A stretch of 50,628 nt of DNA from positions 1 to 50,628 of the forward strand of contig JAHEDS010000010.1 of assembly GCA_024641135.1 (NCBI GenBank), in the 5' to 3' direction. Below, piece after piece: positions 27,099 through 35,920 of the stretch; the stretch's first letter is position 1; every line of letters begins with the position of its first letter. Made by a program: the position numbers and the translations under genes. Under the pieces are notes generated by a model. The model saw nothing but the letters and a program-made list of their open reading frames with translations. It was not told where the DNA came from and made no database searches. The stretch is from Flavobacteriales bacterium (GTDB lineage: Bacteria; Bacteroidota; Bacteroidia; Flavobacteriales; Flavobacteriaceae).

Positions 27099-28652
27099 AT
27101 GGGAGCAATTGCTGCTGATTTCGGAATAAAAGAAGCTTTAATTCAGTTAGGTGTTAAAGACATAAATAATGGAACCTCAACAGGATCGAATAACTTTAGT
27201 AACGGGGAAATCTTAGAAAGTTTTTCGCCAGTTGATGGGAAATTAATAGGAAAAGTAAAAACTACAACGCGTGCAGATTATGATAAGGTTATGGAGACAG
27301 CAACAATTGCGTTTAAAGCCTGGAGAACAAAGCCTGCTCCACAGCGTGGTGAAATTGTACGTCAGTTTGGTGATAAGCTTAGAGAGAAAAAGCAAGCCTT
27401 AGGAAAACTGGTTTCTTACGAAATGGGCAAAAGTTTTCAAGAAGGGTTAGGAGAAGTTCAGGAAATGATAGACATCTGCGATTTTGCTGTTGGTTTATCA
27501 CGTCAACTACATGGTTTTACTATGCATAGCGAAAGACCTGGACATAGAATGTATGAACAATACCATCCTCTAGGTACAGTTGGAATAATTTCGGCATTTA
27601 ATTTTCCAGTTGCTGTTTGGTCGTGGAATACTGCTTTAGCTTGGATTTGTGGAGACGTTTGTGTTTGGAAACCAAGTGAAAAAGCACCTTTATGTGGGGT
27701 TGCTTGTCAAAATATAGCTGCAGAAGTTTTTAAAGCTAATAATCTACCTGAAGGAATTTCTTGCTTAATTAATGGTGATTACCGGGTTGGTGAATTTATG
27801 ACAAAAGATACTCGCGTGCCTTTAATTTCGGCTACAGGCTCAACCAGAATGGGTAAAATAGTAGCGCAAGAAGTTGCGGGAAGATTAGGAAGATCATTAT
27901 TAGAATTGGGTGGGAATAATGCAATTATCGTTACGCCAGATGCTGATATAAAAATGACCGTAATTGGTGCTGTTTTTGGTGCTGTTGGTACAGCAGGGCA
28001 ACGTTGTACATCTACGCGTAGATTAATTATTCATGATTCTATTTATGATAAAGTAAAAACAGCAATTGTTGATGCCTATAAACAATTGCGAATTGGAAAT
28101 CCCTTGGATCAGAATAATCACGTAGGACCATTAATTGATAAAGATGCAGTTAAAATGTATCAAAATGCTTTATCTAAAGTTGTTGAAGAAGGTGGCAAAT
28201 TAGTTGTTGAAGGTGGTGTTGTTGAAGGAACAGGTTATGAAAGTGGTTGCTATGTAAAACCGGCAATTGCTGAGGCTAAACCAGATTATAAAATTGTTCA
28301 GCATGAAACGTTTGCTCCTATTTTATACTTATTAAAGTATTCAGGAAATGTTGAAGATGCCATTCATATTCAAAATAATGTGGTTCAAGGATTATCTTCT
28401 GCTATTATGACTAACAATTTGAGAGAAGCAGAACGATTCTTGTCGGTTGCGGGTTCAGATTGTGGTATTGCGAATGTAAATATTGGAACTTCTGGAGCTG
28501 AGATTGGTGGTGCTTTTGGTGGTGAAAAGGAAACAGGAGGAGGCCGTGAGTCGGGAAGTGATGCATGGAAAATATATATGAGAAGACAGACAAATACAAT
28601 TAACTACACTACCGAATTGCCTTTGGCACAAGGTATTAAATTTGACCTGTAA
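27099..28652 (+). CDS. amaB: aldehyde dehydrogenase, ALDH7 (antiquitin) type
   Basis: A 517-residue NAD-dependent aldehyde dehydrogenase closest to antiquitin/L-aminoadipate-semialdehyde (L-piperidine-6-carboxylate) dehydrogenase, an enzyme of lysine breakdown. Catalytic glutamate in LELGGNNAIIV (about 270), catalytic cysteine in GTAGQRCTSTRR (about 304). The ALDH7 signature NIGTSGAEIGGAFGGEKETG and the end INYTTELPLAQGIKFDL are very distinctive. It is a single gene with a terminator after it; no other lysine-pathway genes are nearby. Confidence 0.93.
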   Translation: MGAIAADFGIKEALIQLGVKDINNGTSTGSNNFSNGEILESFSPVDGKLIGKVKTTTRADYDKVMETATIAFKAWRTKPAPQRGEIVRQFGDKLREKKQALGKLVSYEMGKSFQEGLGEVQEMIDICDFAVGLSRQLHGFTMHSERPGHRMYEQYHPLGTVGIISAFNFPVAVWSWNTALAWICGDVCVWKPSEKAPLCGVACQNIAAEVFKANNLPEGISCLINGDYRVGEFMTKDTRVPLISATGSTRMGKIVAQEVAGRLGRSLLELGGNNAIIVTPDADIKMTVIGAVFGAVGTAGQRCTSTRRLIIHDSIYDKVKTAIVDAYKQLRIGNPLDQNNHVGPLIDKDAVKMYQNALSKVVEEGGKLVVEGGVVEGTGYESGCYVKPAIAEAKPDYKIVQHETFAPILYLLKYSGNVEDAIHIQNNVVQGLSSAIMTNNLREAERFLSVAGSDCGIANVNIGTSGAEIGGAFGGEKETGGGRESGSDAWKIYMRRQTNTINYTTELPLAQGIKFDL

Positions 28653-28667
28653 GTAATAGAAATAAAA

Positions 28668-28710
28668 AAACCTTGCTTCAATGCCGAGTTTTACGGGAGA
28701 GGCAAGGTTT
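28668..28710 (+). terminator. terminator after the aldehyde dehydrogenase gene
   Basis: AAACCTTGC pairs with GCAAGGTTT across a 25-nt loop that can itself form a small CCG/CGG stem; A-rich before and A/T-rich after. It lies 15 nt beyond the stop. Confidence 0.65.
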
Positions 28711-28808
28711 AAAATAGAATTGATTAATAGCATTGCAAAAATCAGAATTATTCTGATTCATTTTTAACTTTCAATATTAAATATTGGTTAAATTTTTATT
28801 AAAAAATG

Positions 28809-29942
28809 CTAGCTATATTTAACCTTCCTTAAAATCCTTACAGATTCTTTAAAGGAATTATAAATTTCTTCATCGTAAACTTTTAAATACGAGCCAGCTT
28901 CATTTAGTTTATCGATGGCCTCATGAAATAAGTTTAAATAACAGATTAAGTAAGTCCCTGGTAAATTTTTTAGATCTAAAGCTTCAATTTTTGATAGTTT
29001 AAGTCCTTTTTTAAGTTTTTCTAAAATAGTGTTATTAGTATTATAAATATGATGCAATGTTTTTTTATCATATTGAGGGGGCTCAAATAATAATTTAGTG
29101 TCAATAGAATAACTTGCGTTATTCTCAAAATTAATAATTGTCTCTTCTAAGGGATAATATTTATTACTATTTTGCAATCCCAGATTGACATATTCAATAA
29201 TTTTAAAATAGTTTTCATTAAAACTTATAGAGACTTCATCTAAAATTGAAAAAAATAATCGAACCTGTTCGTTTACTAGTTCAATATCCACTCTAGAAAA
29301 AAAGACTTCATCTTTCACTGTTTTTTTTTGACCAGCCCAGCAAACAACAAAATATTCTTTGAAAACTTTATATTGTGGGTTAAAATCCTTTCGTTTATTT
29401 AAAAAATCAAAAACCCCGTTTAAGGTATGCTCAATATTGTTTTGAGCATGTTTTTCAATAGCTTCAACGATTTTTGAGTTAACATCATTTATTTCTATAT
29501 CAAACACCTTTGGCATGCTCATACTGCCGTCTCTAAAAAAAACAGAACCACCATAATACTTCCAAATATTCTTTCTTAAAGACGTTATTTTTTCAATGGA
29601 ACGTATGGTTACTAAACCTACAACTTTATCGTCTGGTAAGTGGGGAAATGGAATATTTTCGTATTGAACAATAGGGGGGTTAGTAAGATAAGCATTGATT
29701 AAGTTTTGAATCTTACTATCGTCAAAAAAGTCTACACCAATAATGTTATTATCTTCATCGTCTACTCCAATTACTATATAAGAGTTGTTTTTTGGATTAC
29801 TATTTGATAAAGCACAAATATGTTTTAAAAATTTAGCTTTTCCCTCTTTATGGCTTATATCAATTTTTCGCTTTTTATCATAAAAACTATTCTCATCATT
29901 ATGCGCTAATAAGTGTTTTATAAGTAGGCGTTTATTAATCAT
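28809..29942 (-). CDS. AlbA_2 (Schlafen-like) domain protein
   Basis: A 377-residue protein whose N-terminal third is an AlbA_2 domain: ENSFYDKKRKIDISHKEGKA, FLKHICALSNSNP, SYIVIGVDDEDNNIIGVDFF and LTNPPIVQYENI. Such proteins are usually annotated as putative ATP-binding or transcriptional regulators; no helix-turn-helix or GHKL ATPase motif is visible here. The remainder (about 150-377) is not recognised. It lies between the ALDH gene (convergent) and an SDR gene on the same strand, 42 nt from the latter. Confidence 0.8.
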   Translation of the reverse strand: MINKRLLIKHLLAHNDENSFYDKKRKIDISHKEGKAKFLKHICALSNSNPKNNSYIVIGVDDEDNNIIGVDFFDDSKIQNLINAYLTNPPIVQYENIPFPHLPDDKVVGLVTIRSIEKITSLRKNIWKYYGGSVFFRDGSMSMPKVFDIEINDVNSKIVEAIEKHAQNNIEHTLNGVFDFLNKRKDFNPQYKVFKEYFVVCWAGQKKTVKDEVFFSRVDIELVNEQVRLFFSILDEVSISFNENYFKIIEYVNLGLQNSNKYYPLEETIINFENNASYSIDTKLLFEPPQYDKKTLHHIYNTNNTILEKLKKGLKLSKIEALDLKNLPGTYLICYLNLFHEAIDKLNEAGSYLKVYDEEIYNSFKESVRILRKVKYS

Positions 29943-29984
29943 AATTAGCTTAAACTAAATGCAAGATTCAACAAATTAAAGTTT

Positions 29985-30734
29985 TTAATTTTTCTTAACG
30001 GTTGTACTGTTCGCTTGTGCTGTTGGGAACACTAATAAATCAGCAATATTTACATGACATGGACGAGAAATGACAAAGTATATTATGTCGGCAATGTCTT
30101 CAGCTTGCAAAGCTTTAAATCCCTTATAAACTGTATCTGCAATTTTATCACCTTTAAAGCGAACTTGGGAAAACTCGGTTTCTACTAATCCAGGATTTAC
30201 CGAACCAACCTTAATTCCATAAGGATTTAAATCGATCCGCATACCTTCAGTAATTGCAAGCACCGCATGTTTACTAGCACAATACACATTGCCTTTTGGA
30301 TAGACTTCTTTTCCTGCTGAAGAACCTATATTAATAATATGTCCAGACAGTCTTTCAGTCATTTGAGGTATAATAGCTTTACTAACATAAAGCAACCCTT
30401 TTACATTAATATCCATCATCGCATCCCAGTCATCCAGACTTCCTGTTTGTATAGGGTCTAATCCATGTGCATTCCCTGCATTATTTATTAAGATATCTAT
30501 AGTTTGAAAATCTTTTGGCAATGAATTTATAGCATTTTGAACTTCATTTTTATCGCTAACATCAAAATTTAAAATATGAACGTTGGTTTTATCTTTAAGT
30601 TCATTTTTTATCTCTTGGAGGCGCTCTTTTCTTCTTCCACATAAAATCAAATGAATTCCATGCTTTGCAAATTCGTAGGCTGTTGCTTTTCCAATACCAC
30701 TCGTTGCTCCTGTTATAAGGGCTGTTTTTGTCAT
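29985..30734 (-). CDS. short-chain dehydrogenase/reductase (YdfG-like)
   Basis: A 249-residue classical SDR. Cofactor loop TALITGATSGIGKATAYEFA followed by CGRRKERL, which favours NADP; then ILINNAGNAHG, catalytic serine in NIGSSAGKE and the YCASKHAVLA tyrosine/lysine pair. The pattern resembles YdfG, which oxidises 3-hydroxy acids such as L-allo-threonine and serine, but substrate is inference. An 8-bp inverted repeat lies just upstream. Confidence 0.92.
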   Translation of the reverse strand: MTKTALITGATSGIGKATAYEFAKHGIHLILCGRRKERLQEIKNELKDKTNVHILNFDVSDKNEVQNAINSLPKDFQTIDILINNAGNAHGLDPIQTGSLDDWDAMMDINVKGLLYVSKAIIPQMTERLSGHIINIGSSAGKEVYPKGNVYCASKHAVLAITEGMRIDLNPYGIKVGSVNPGLVETEFSQVRFKGDKIADTVYKGFKALQAEDIADIIYFVISRPCHVNIADLLVFPTAQANSTTVKKN

Positions 30735-30750
30735 TTATTTTTAGTTTTTA

Positions 30751-30772
30751 ATGGTATTGAAATAAATACCAT
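30751..30772. repeat. inverted repeat upstream of the SDR gene
   Basis: ATGGTATT, six bases, AATACCAT: a perfect 8-bp inverted repeat starting 17 nt before the SDR start codon. It could be an operator or a short leader hairpin; no regulator gene is adjacent. Confidence 0.4.
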
Positions 30773-30988
30773 AGCATGTTATAAGTGTTTTTTTGTATTT
30801 CACATATAAAAATACTTAAAACGAATTTAATATCTTACTATTGCTTATAAATTATAATAAACGCTGATATAGAAAGTATTACAAGTTTTTTGTTTCGGTA
30901 ATTGCACTCACTAAATCACATTAATTTGTAATAAATCCAAAACCCCAAAACAAATCGTATATAATAAAATGAACCCAAAAATAATATT

Positions 30989-32119
30989 ATGAAAACTCTC
31001 AAAAAAATAAACTTTTTCATTTTCACTTTGATTTTAATGTCCTTTTATTCTTGTAGTAACTCAGAATCTGACTCTACTACACGTGAAGGAGTAGCTCCAA
31101 AAATATCGGTTAGACTTGTAGACGCGCCTGGCGATTTTAAGGCGGTTAATGTTGAGGTAGTCGATGTTATGATAAAAATGGATGATGATAGTGAGGGAGA
31201 AGGCGGATGGATCTCTCTTGATGCTCAAAATGAAACAATTAACTTATTGGATTTTACAGGAGGAATAAGTAAAGTTCTTGTTGATAGATTTCCTATCCCT
31301 GCAGGTACACTTACTCAAATGCGTTTGGTGTTAGGTGATGGAAATACCATCGTTATAGAAAATGATTCTGAAGAAGATATGGAATATGATCTTAAAACTC
31401 CAAGTGGGCAGCAATCGGGATTAAAGCTAAAAGTTAATACTCTTATTGAAGAAGGATTTACTTATGATTTTATTTTAGATTTTGATGTTGAAAAATCTAT
31501 TGTAATCGCTGGAAATTCAGGTAATATTATTTTAAAACCTGTTCTTTATGTTAGCACAGAAGTAAGTTCAGGGATTATTGAAGGAACTATTATGCCAATC
31601 GATGTGCCATCTATTGCTTCAGTATTAGTGGACGATAATGGAACTCCAGACGCGGAGGATGATTTTATAATTTCTGCCTATACAGACGAAAATGGAGCAT
31701 TTGCCTTATGGGGAGTTCCAGAAGGAACGTATGACGTAGTAGTAACACCAATTGATGCTGAATCTGATTATAGTGGTGGAATTGAGACTGATGTTGTAGT
31801 TACTAATGGAGCTATTACAACAATTGCCAATCCTATTGAATTACAGTTCAAACCAGGTTCAATAAGTGGAGACGTAACAAACGATATTGTTGTGACTATT
31901 GAAGTTAAAGACAGCTCTAGTTTAGAGGTTATTACAACTATGGAATCAAACGAAAAAGGTGAATTTCTTTTTGAAAATATTCCGGTAGGAACATATATCG
32001 TAACCATTAGTGCTTCAGGATATATTTCACAAGACTACTCAAAAAATGATTCTACAGATGTGGTAGTAATAGCCAAAACGGAGACCGTATTAGACCCAAT
32101 CACTTTAGTAGCAGAATAA
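30989..32119 (+). CDS. DUF4382 lipoprotein with carboxypeptidase-regulatory-like repeats
   Basis: A 376-residue exported lipoprotein (signal KKINFFIFTLILMSFYSC, then acidic SNSESDS). Residues about 40-190 match DUF4382: KISVRLVDAPGDFKAVNVEVVDV, WISLDAQNETINLLDFTGG and PAGTLTQMRLVLGDGN. Two beta-sandwich repeats of the carboxypeptidase-regulatory type follow (DENGAFALWGVPEGTYDVVV; NEKGEFLFENIPVGTYIVTI). It is probably located in the periplasm or on the cell surface. Function unknown. A strong terminator separates it from the Bat operon. Confidence 0.88.
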   Translation: MKTLKKINFFIFTLILMSFYSCSNSESDSTTREGVAPKISVRLVDAPGDFKAVNVEVVDVMIKMDDDSEGEGGWISLDAQNETINLLDFTGGISKVLVDRFPIPAGTLTQMRLVLGDGNTIVIENDSEEDMEYDLKTPSGQQSGLKLKVNTLIEEGFTYDFILDFDVEKSIVIAGNSGNIILKPVLYVSTEVSSGIIEGTIMPIDVPSIASVLVDDNGTPDAEDDFIISAYTDENGAFALWGVPEGTYDVVVTPIDAESDYSGGIETDVVVTNGAITTIANPIELQFKPGSISGDVTNDIVVTIEVKDSSSLEVITTMESNEKGEFLFENIPVGTYIVTISASGYISQDYSKNDSTDVVVIAKTETVLDPITLVAE

Positions 32120-32144
32120 ATTATTATAATTACAACTATTGTAT

Positions 32145-32177
32145 AGAGCAACACATGTATGTGTTGCTCTTTTTTTT
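32145..32177 (+). terminator. intrinsic terminator after the DUF4382 gene
   Basis: AGAGCAACACAT, two-base loop, ATGTGTTGCTCT, followed by seven more T: a 12-bp perfect stem, 25 nt beyond the stop codon. Confidence 0.93.
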
Positions 32178-32299
32178 AACCAATAATTAACGGCTGTTTA
32201 AAAATATTTTAACCTATTATTAACAGATTGCCATTGAAAATTTTAACAATTTGCAATGCTTAAATAGGCTTGTGGTAATCAGGCTTAAAAAAATTAAAA

Positions 32300-33304
32300 A
32301 TGATGGAAGAATCAGGAACAATTGATATTAAAACTATTAACGAAAAGATAGAAAAAGAAAGTGCTTTCGTTGATTTGCTAATGTTAGAAATGAATAAGGT
32401 TATTGTAGGTCAAAAACATATGGTTGAAAGACTGCTTATTGGTTTATTGGGTCAAGGGCATATATTACTTGAAGGTGTTCCAGGATTGGCAAAAACATTA
32501 GCTATTAATACGCTAGCTAAAGCTATTGATGGTTCTTTTAGTAGAATACAGTTTACGCCAGATTTATTGCCGGCAGATGTAACAGGAACCTTAATCTACA
32601 ACATGAAGCTTAATGATTTCTCAATTAAAAAAGGACCAATTTTTGCCAATTTTGTTTTAGCTGATGAAATAAACAGAGCTCCTGCAAAAGTGCAGTCGGC
32701 TTTACTTGAAGCTATGCAAGAGAAACAAGTAACTATTGGTGATGAAACCTTTATTCTTGATAAACCGTTTTTAGTAATGGCGACTCAAAACCCAGTGGAA
32801 CAGGAAGGGACTTATCCTTTACCAGAAGCTCAGGTTGATAGATTCATGCTGAAAACGGTTATAGATTATCCAAAATTAGATGAGGAACAAATGATTGTTC
32901 GTGCTAATCTAAAAGGAAGTTATGATAAAGTAAATGCGGTGGTCTCTATAGATCAAATTTTAAAAGCACAACAGGCTGTTAGGGAAGTTTACATGGATGA
33001 AAAAATTGAGAAATACATTCTTGATATTGTTTTTGCAACGCGTTACCCTGAAAAATATAAATTACCAGAACTTAAGCCTTTAATTTCTTTTGGAGCCTCT
33101 CCTCGTGGTAGTATCAATTTGGCTATTGCAGCCAAGTGTTATGCTTTTATTAAACGTCGTGGATATGTTATTCCAGAAGATGTGCGTGCTGTTGTTTATG
33201 ACGTATTAAGACACAGGATTGGTATTACTTATGAGGCCGAAGCAGAAAATGTCACTTCAGTTGAAATAATCAACAAAATTGTAAACGAAATAGAAGTTCC
33301 ATAG
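32300..33304 (+). CDS. MoxR family AAA+ ATPase of the Bat operon
   Basis: A 334-residue MoxR-type AAA+ ATPase, a chaperone-like partner of von Willebrand factor A (VWA) proteins. Walker A EGVPGLAKT (about residue 62), Walker B VLADEINRAPAKVQ, and sensor region MATQNPVEQEGTYPLPEAQ with DRF following. It leads the operon of DUF58 and Bat proteins downstream, a common arrangement in Bacteroidetes linked to stress and aerotolerance. The start reads ATGATG; either Met is possible. Confidence 0.95.
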   Translation: MMEESGTIDIKTINEKIEKESAFVDLLMLEMNKVIVGQKHMVERLLIGLLGQGHILLEGVPGLAKTLAINTLAKAIDGSFSRIQFTPDLLPADVTGTLIYNMKLNDFSIKKGPIFANFVLADEINRAPAKVQSALLEAMQEKQVTIGDETFILDKPFLVMATQNPVEQEGTYPLPEAQVDRFMLKTVIDYPKLDEEQMIVRANLKGSYDKVNAVVSIDQILKAQQAVREVYMDEKIEKYILDIVFATRYPEKYKLPELKPLISFGASPRGSINLAIAAKCYAFIKRRGYVIPEDVRAVVYDVLRHRIGITYEAEAENVTSVEIINKIVNEIEVP

Positions 33305-33378
33305 AATAGGAGATTTTAGAAAGAAGAAATACGATTTAGTGAATCGTAAATTAAAAATCTATAATCGAAAATGAAAAA

Positions 33379-34245
33379 ATGGATACAAAGGAATTACTAA
33401 AAAAAGTACGAAAAATTGAGATTAAGACACGTCGGTTGTCTGATCATATATTTGGAGGCGAATACCATTCAACCTTCAAGGGGCGTGGTATGACATTTAG
33501 TGAAGTAAGGCAGTATCAATATGGTGATGATGTTAGAAATATAGATTGGAATGTTACGGCTAGATATAGCGAACCTTTTATAAAAGTTTTTGAAGAAGAA
33601 CGAGAATTAACCATGATGTTGATGGTTGATATTTCTGGTTCGGAATTTTTTGGAACACAGGATCAATTTAAAAATGAAGTGATAACTGAAATTGCTGCAA
33701 CTCTGGCTTTTTCAGCAACTCAAAATAATGATAAAATAGGGTTGATTTTATTTTCTAATAAAGTGGAACTTTTTATTCCACCCAAAAAAGGACGATCTCA
33801 TGTTTTAAGAATCATTCGAGAACTCATTGAATTTGAACCTCAAAGTAAAGAAACTAATATAGCAGAAGCTCTAAAGTTTTTATCCAGTGTCATGAAAAAA
33901 AGAGCTATTGTGTTTGTTCTTTCAGATTTTATCGCAGATGATTTTCAGCATACCATGAAGATAGCTGCAAAAAAGCATGATGTTACCGGAATCCGAATTT
34001 ATGACAAACGTGAAGAAAACATTCCGGATTTAGGGATGGTTCAAATGGTAGATAGTGAAACTAATGAGTATATGCTGGTTAATACGACTTCAAAAACAGT
34101 AAGACTTAATTATGGTAAATATTATCGCGAACGAGTAGATTATTATAAAGACAGCTTTTCAAAATCTGGAGCAGGTGCTATTAACTGTAGAGTTGATGAA
34201 AGTTACGTAAAAAAGTTATTAGGTTATTTTAAAGCAAGAGCATAA
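33379..34245 (+). CDS. DUF58 VWA-like protein
   Basis: A 288-residue DUF58 protein. The DUF58 core reads FKGRGMTFSEVRQYQYGDDVRNIDWNVTAR (quoted in part), followed by a VWA-like fold whose metal-site motif is VDISGSEFFG; later VFVLSDFIAD supplies the usual acidic residue. Cytoplasmic, no signal or membrane segment. In this operon type it is the MoxR partner. The next gene begins 7 nt downstream. Confidence 0.93.
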   Translation: MDTKELLKKVRKIEIKTRRLSDHIFGGEYHSTFKGRGMTFSEVRQYQYGDDVRNIDWNVTARYSEPFIKVFEEERELTMMLMVDISGSEFFGTQDQFKNEVITEIAATLAFSATQNNDKIGLILFSNKVELFIPPKKGRSHVLRIIRELIEFEPQSKETNIAEALKFLSSVMKKRAIVFVLSDFIADDFQHTMKIAAKKHDVTGIRIYDKREENIPDLGMVQMVDSETNEYMLVNTTSKTVRLNYGKYYRERVDYYKDSFSKSGAGAINCRVDESYVKKLLGYFKARA

Positions 34246-34252
34246 AATATTT

Positions 34253-35920
34253 ATGAATTATAGTTTACGAATATTGAATAAAAAACCAGCTGATAGGGCT
34301 TTGCAGTCGTCAGGCCTATTCTTTTTATTCTTTTTCTTTGTTTCTTGGGTTTTAAATGCACAAGTAACAGCTTCAATAGATTCTACGTCTATAAAAATTG
34401 GGGAGCAAATAACTTACAGCATTGAAGTAAAAACAGACACTACAAGCTTGGTAGTATTTCCAGAAGGGCAATCGTTTTCACCTTTAGAAATGATTGAATC
34501 TTATGAAACAGATACACTAAAGCAAAATGATAAATATAATCTTATAAAAAAATATGGGCTAACACAGTTTGATTCTGGAGCATATACCATTCCGCCTCAA
34601 AAAATAGTTGTTGGAAATAAAACCTTTCTAACAGATTCGCTAAAAGTTGAAGTAAGAAATATCTTGGTTGATTCGACAAAACAAGGGCTTTACGATATTA
34701 AACCTATTATTGAAGTGCAAAAACCTGCAAGTCAATGGTGGAAATATTTGCTTGTTGTTTTACTGGTTTTAGGAATTATAGCGGGATTATTATATTGGTT
34801 TTTATGGAGAAAAAAACCGCTTACCGAAGAAGAACAGAATGCATTATTACCGCCATACGATAGAGCTAAATTAGCCTTAAAAAAGTTAGAAGAGAGTCCG
34901 TATTTAAAGCATGATGAATATAAAGAGTATTATTCTGAGTTAACTTTAATTATTAGAAAGTATTTAGACGAAAAAGTGTACGACCATTCAATGGAAAGTA
35001 CAACCGACGAGCTAATTTCCAGACTTAGATTATTAAAAGAAGGAAACCAGATAGATTTAAATCAGGAAACTATTAAGAATATTGAAAGCATTCTTAAAAG
35101 GGCTGATTTAGTAAAATTCGCAAAATCTAAACCAGATTCTGCCTTGGCAGAATTAGACAGAAAAACTATAGATGTCGAAATTGACCATGTTAAAGAAGTG
35201 CTTCCAGAGCCAAGTGAAGAAGAAAAACTTCTTGATGAGAAATATAAAGAAGCGTTAAAACAAAAAGAAAAGAGAAAAAAGATAGTCATTACTATTGCTG
35301 TTTCAATAGCAATTTTAATTCTAACATACGTTGGTTTTGGATTTAAATATGGTTTTAGGTATGTAAAAGATACAATTGTGGGTAATTCAAGCCTGGAATT
35401 ACTGGAAGGAAATTGGGTAATAAGTGATTATGGGGTTCCTCCCATTACCATATCTACACCTCAGGTTTTAAAACGGATGTTACCAGAACAACCAAAAGAA
35501 GCTGTTTCCGAGCAAGCTCAAATCACGATGTTTGGTTTTGGTAGTTTAAAAGAACAGATTAGTATTGTTGTGTCTACCTCAAAAGTTACGCTTCAAGGTG
35601 AGCAAAAAGTAGATTTAAACGAGGTCGTAGAAAAGAATATTAAAACCTGGGAAAACAGTAAAGTTGAAAATATTTTGGTTCAAAAAGAGAAATTTGTAAC
35701 ACCAAATGGCGCGGAAGGGTTAAAGACCTATGGAACGGCTGATTTTCCAATTGGTACCTCAGGTAACGATAAAACAAATGGGAATTATATCATTTTAGCA
35801 TTTAATTCAAACAATGTGATTCAGGAAGTTATCATATCATGGCTAGAGAATGATGTTTATGCAAACGACATGGCAATTCGTATTTTAAACTCAGTTGAAC
35901 TTATTAAACCTAAAGAATAA
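34253..35920 (+). CDS. Bat-operon membrane protein, BatD/DUF4381-like with C-terminal extra domain
   Basis: A 555-residue membrane protein between DUF58 and batA. After a signal-like segment (LFFLFFFFVSWVLNAQ) there is a BatD-like beta-sandwich (TASIDSTSIKIGEQITYSIEV). A membrane helix near 163-186 (LLVVLLVLGIIAGLLYWFL) and a DUF4381-like cytoplasmic stretch (YYSELTLIIRKYLDEKVYDHSMESTTDELI) follow. A second helix near 342-360 leads to an unrecognised domain of about 170 residues. Its stop and the batA ATG share one base. It probably belongs to the Bat complex; the last domain has no assigned role. Confidence 0.75.
   Translation: MNYSLRILNKKPADRALQSSGLFFLFFFFVSWVLNAQVTASIDSTSIKIGEQITYSIEVKTDTTSLVVFPEGQSFSPLEMIESYETDTLKQNDKYNLIKKYGLTQFDSGAYTIPPQKIVVGNKTFLTDSLKVEVRNILVDSTKQGLYDIKPIIEVQKPASQWWKYLLVVLLVLGIIAGLLYWFLWRKKPLTEEEQNALLPPYDRAKLALKKLEESPYLKHDEYKEYYSELTLIIRKYLDEKVYDHSMESTTDELISRLRLLKEGNQIDLNQETIKNIESILKRADLVKFAKSKPDSALAELDRKTIDVEIDHVKEVLPEPSEEEKLLDEKYKEALKQKEKRKKIVITIAVSIAILILTYVGFGFKYGFRYVKDTIVGNSSLELLEGNWVISDYGVPPITISTPQVLKRMLPEQPKEAVSEQAQITMFGFGSLKEQISIVVSTSKVTLQGEQKVDLNEVVEKNIKTWENSKVENILVQKEKFVTPNGAEGLKTYGTADFPIGTSGNDKTNGNYIILAFNSNNVIQEVIISWLENDVYANDMAIRILNSVELIKPKE

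Noticed and set aside
28809-29942. Phage-defence system around the AlbA_2 protein
   Set aside because: Neighbours are an aldehyde dehydrogenase and an SDR; no nuclease, restriction, toxin or mobile genes are near and base composition does not shift.
32179-32299. Consensus promoter for the Bat operon
   Set aside because: TAGGCTTG and AACAATTTG come close to TAnnTTTG but neither fits fully with a -33 TTTG at normal spacing, so no site is called.
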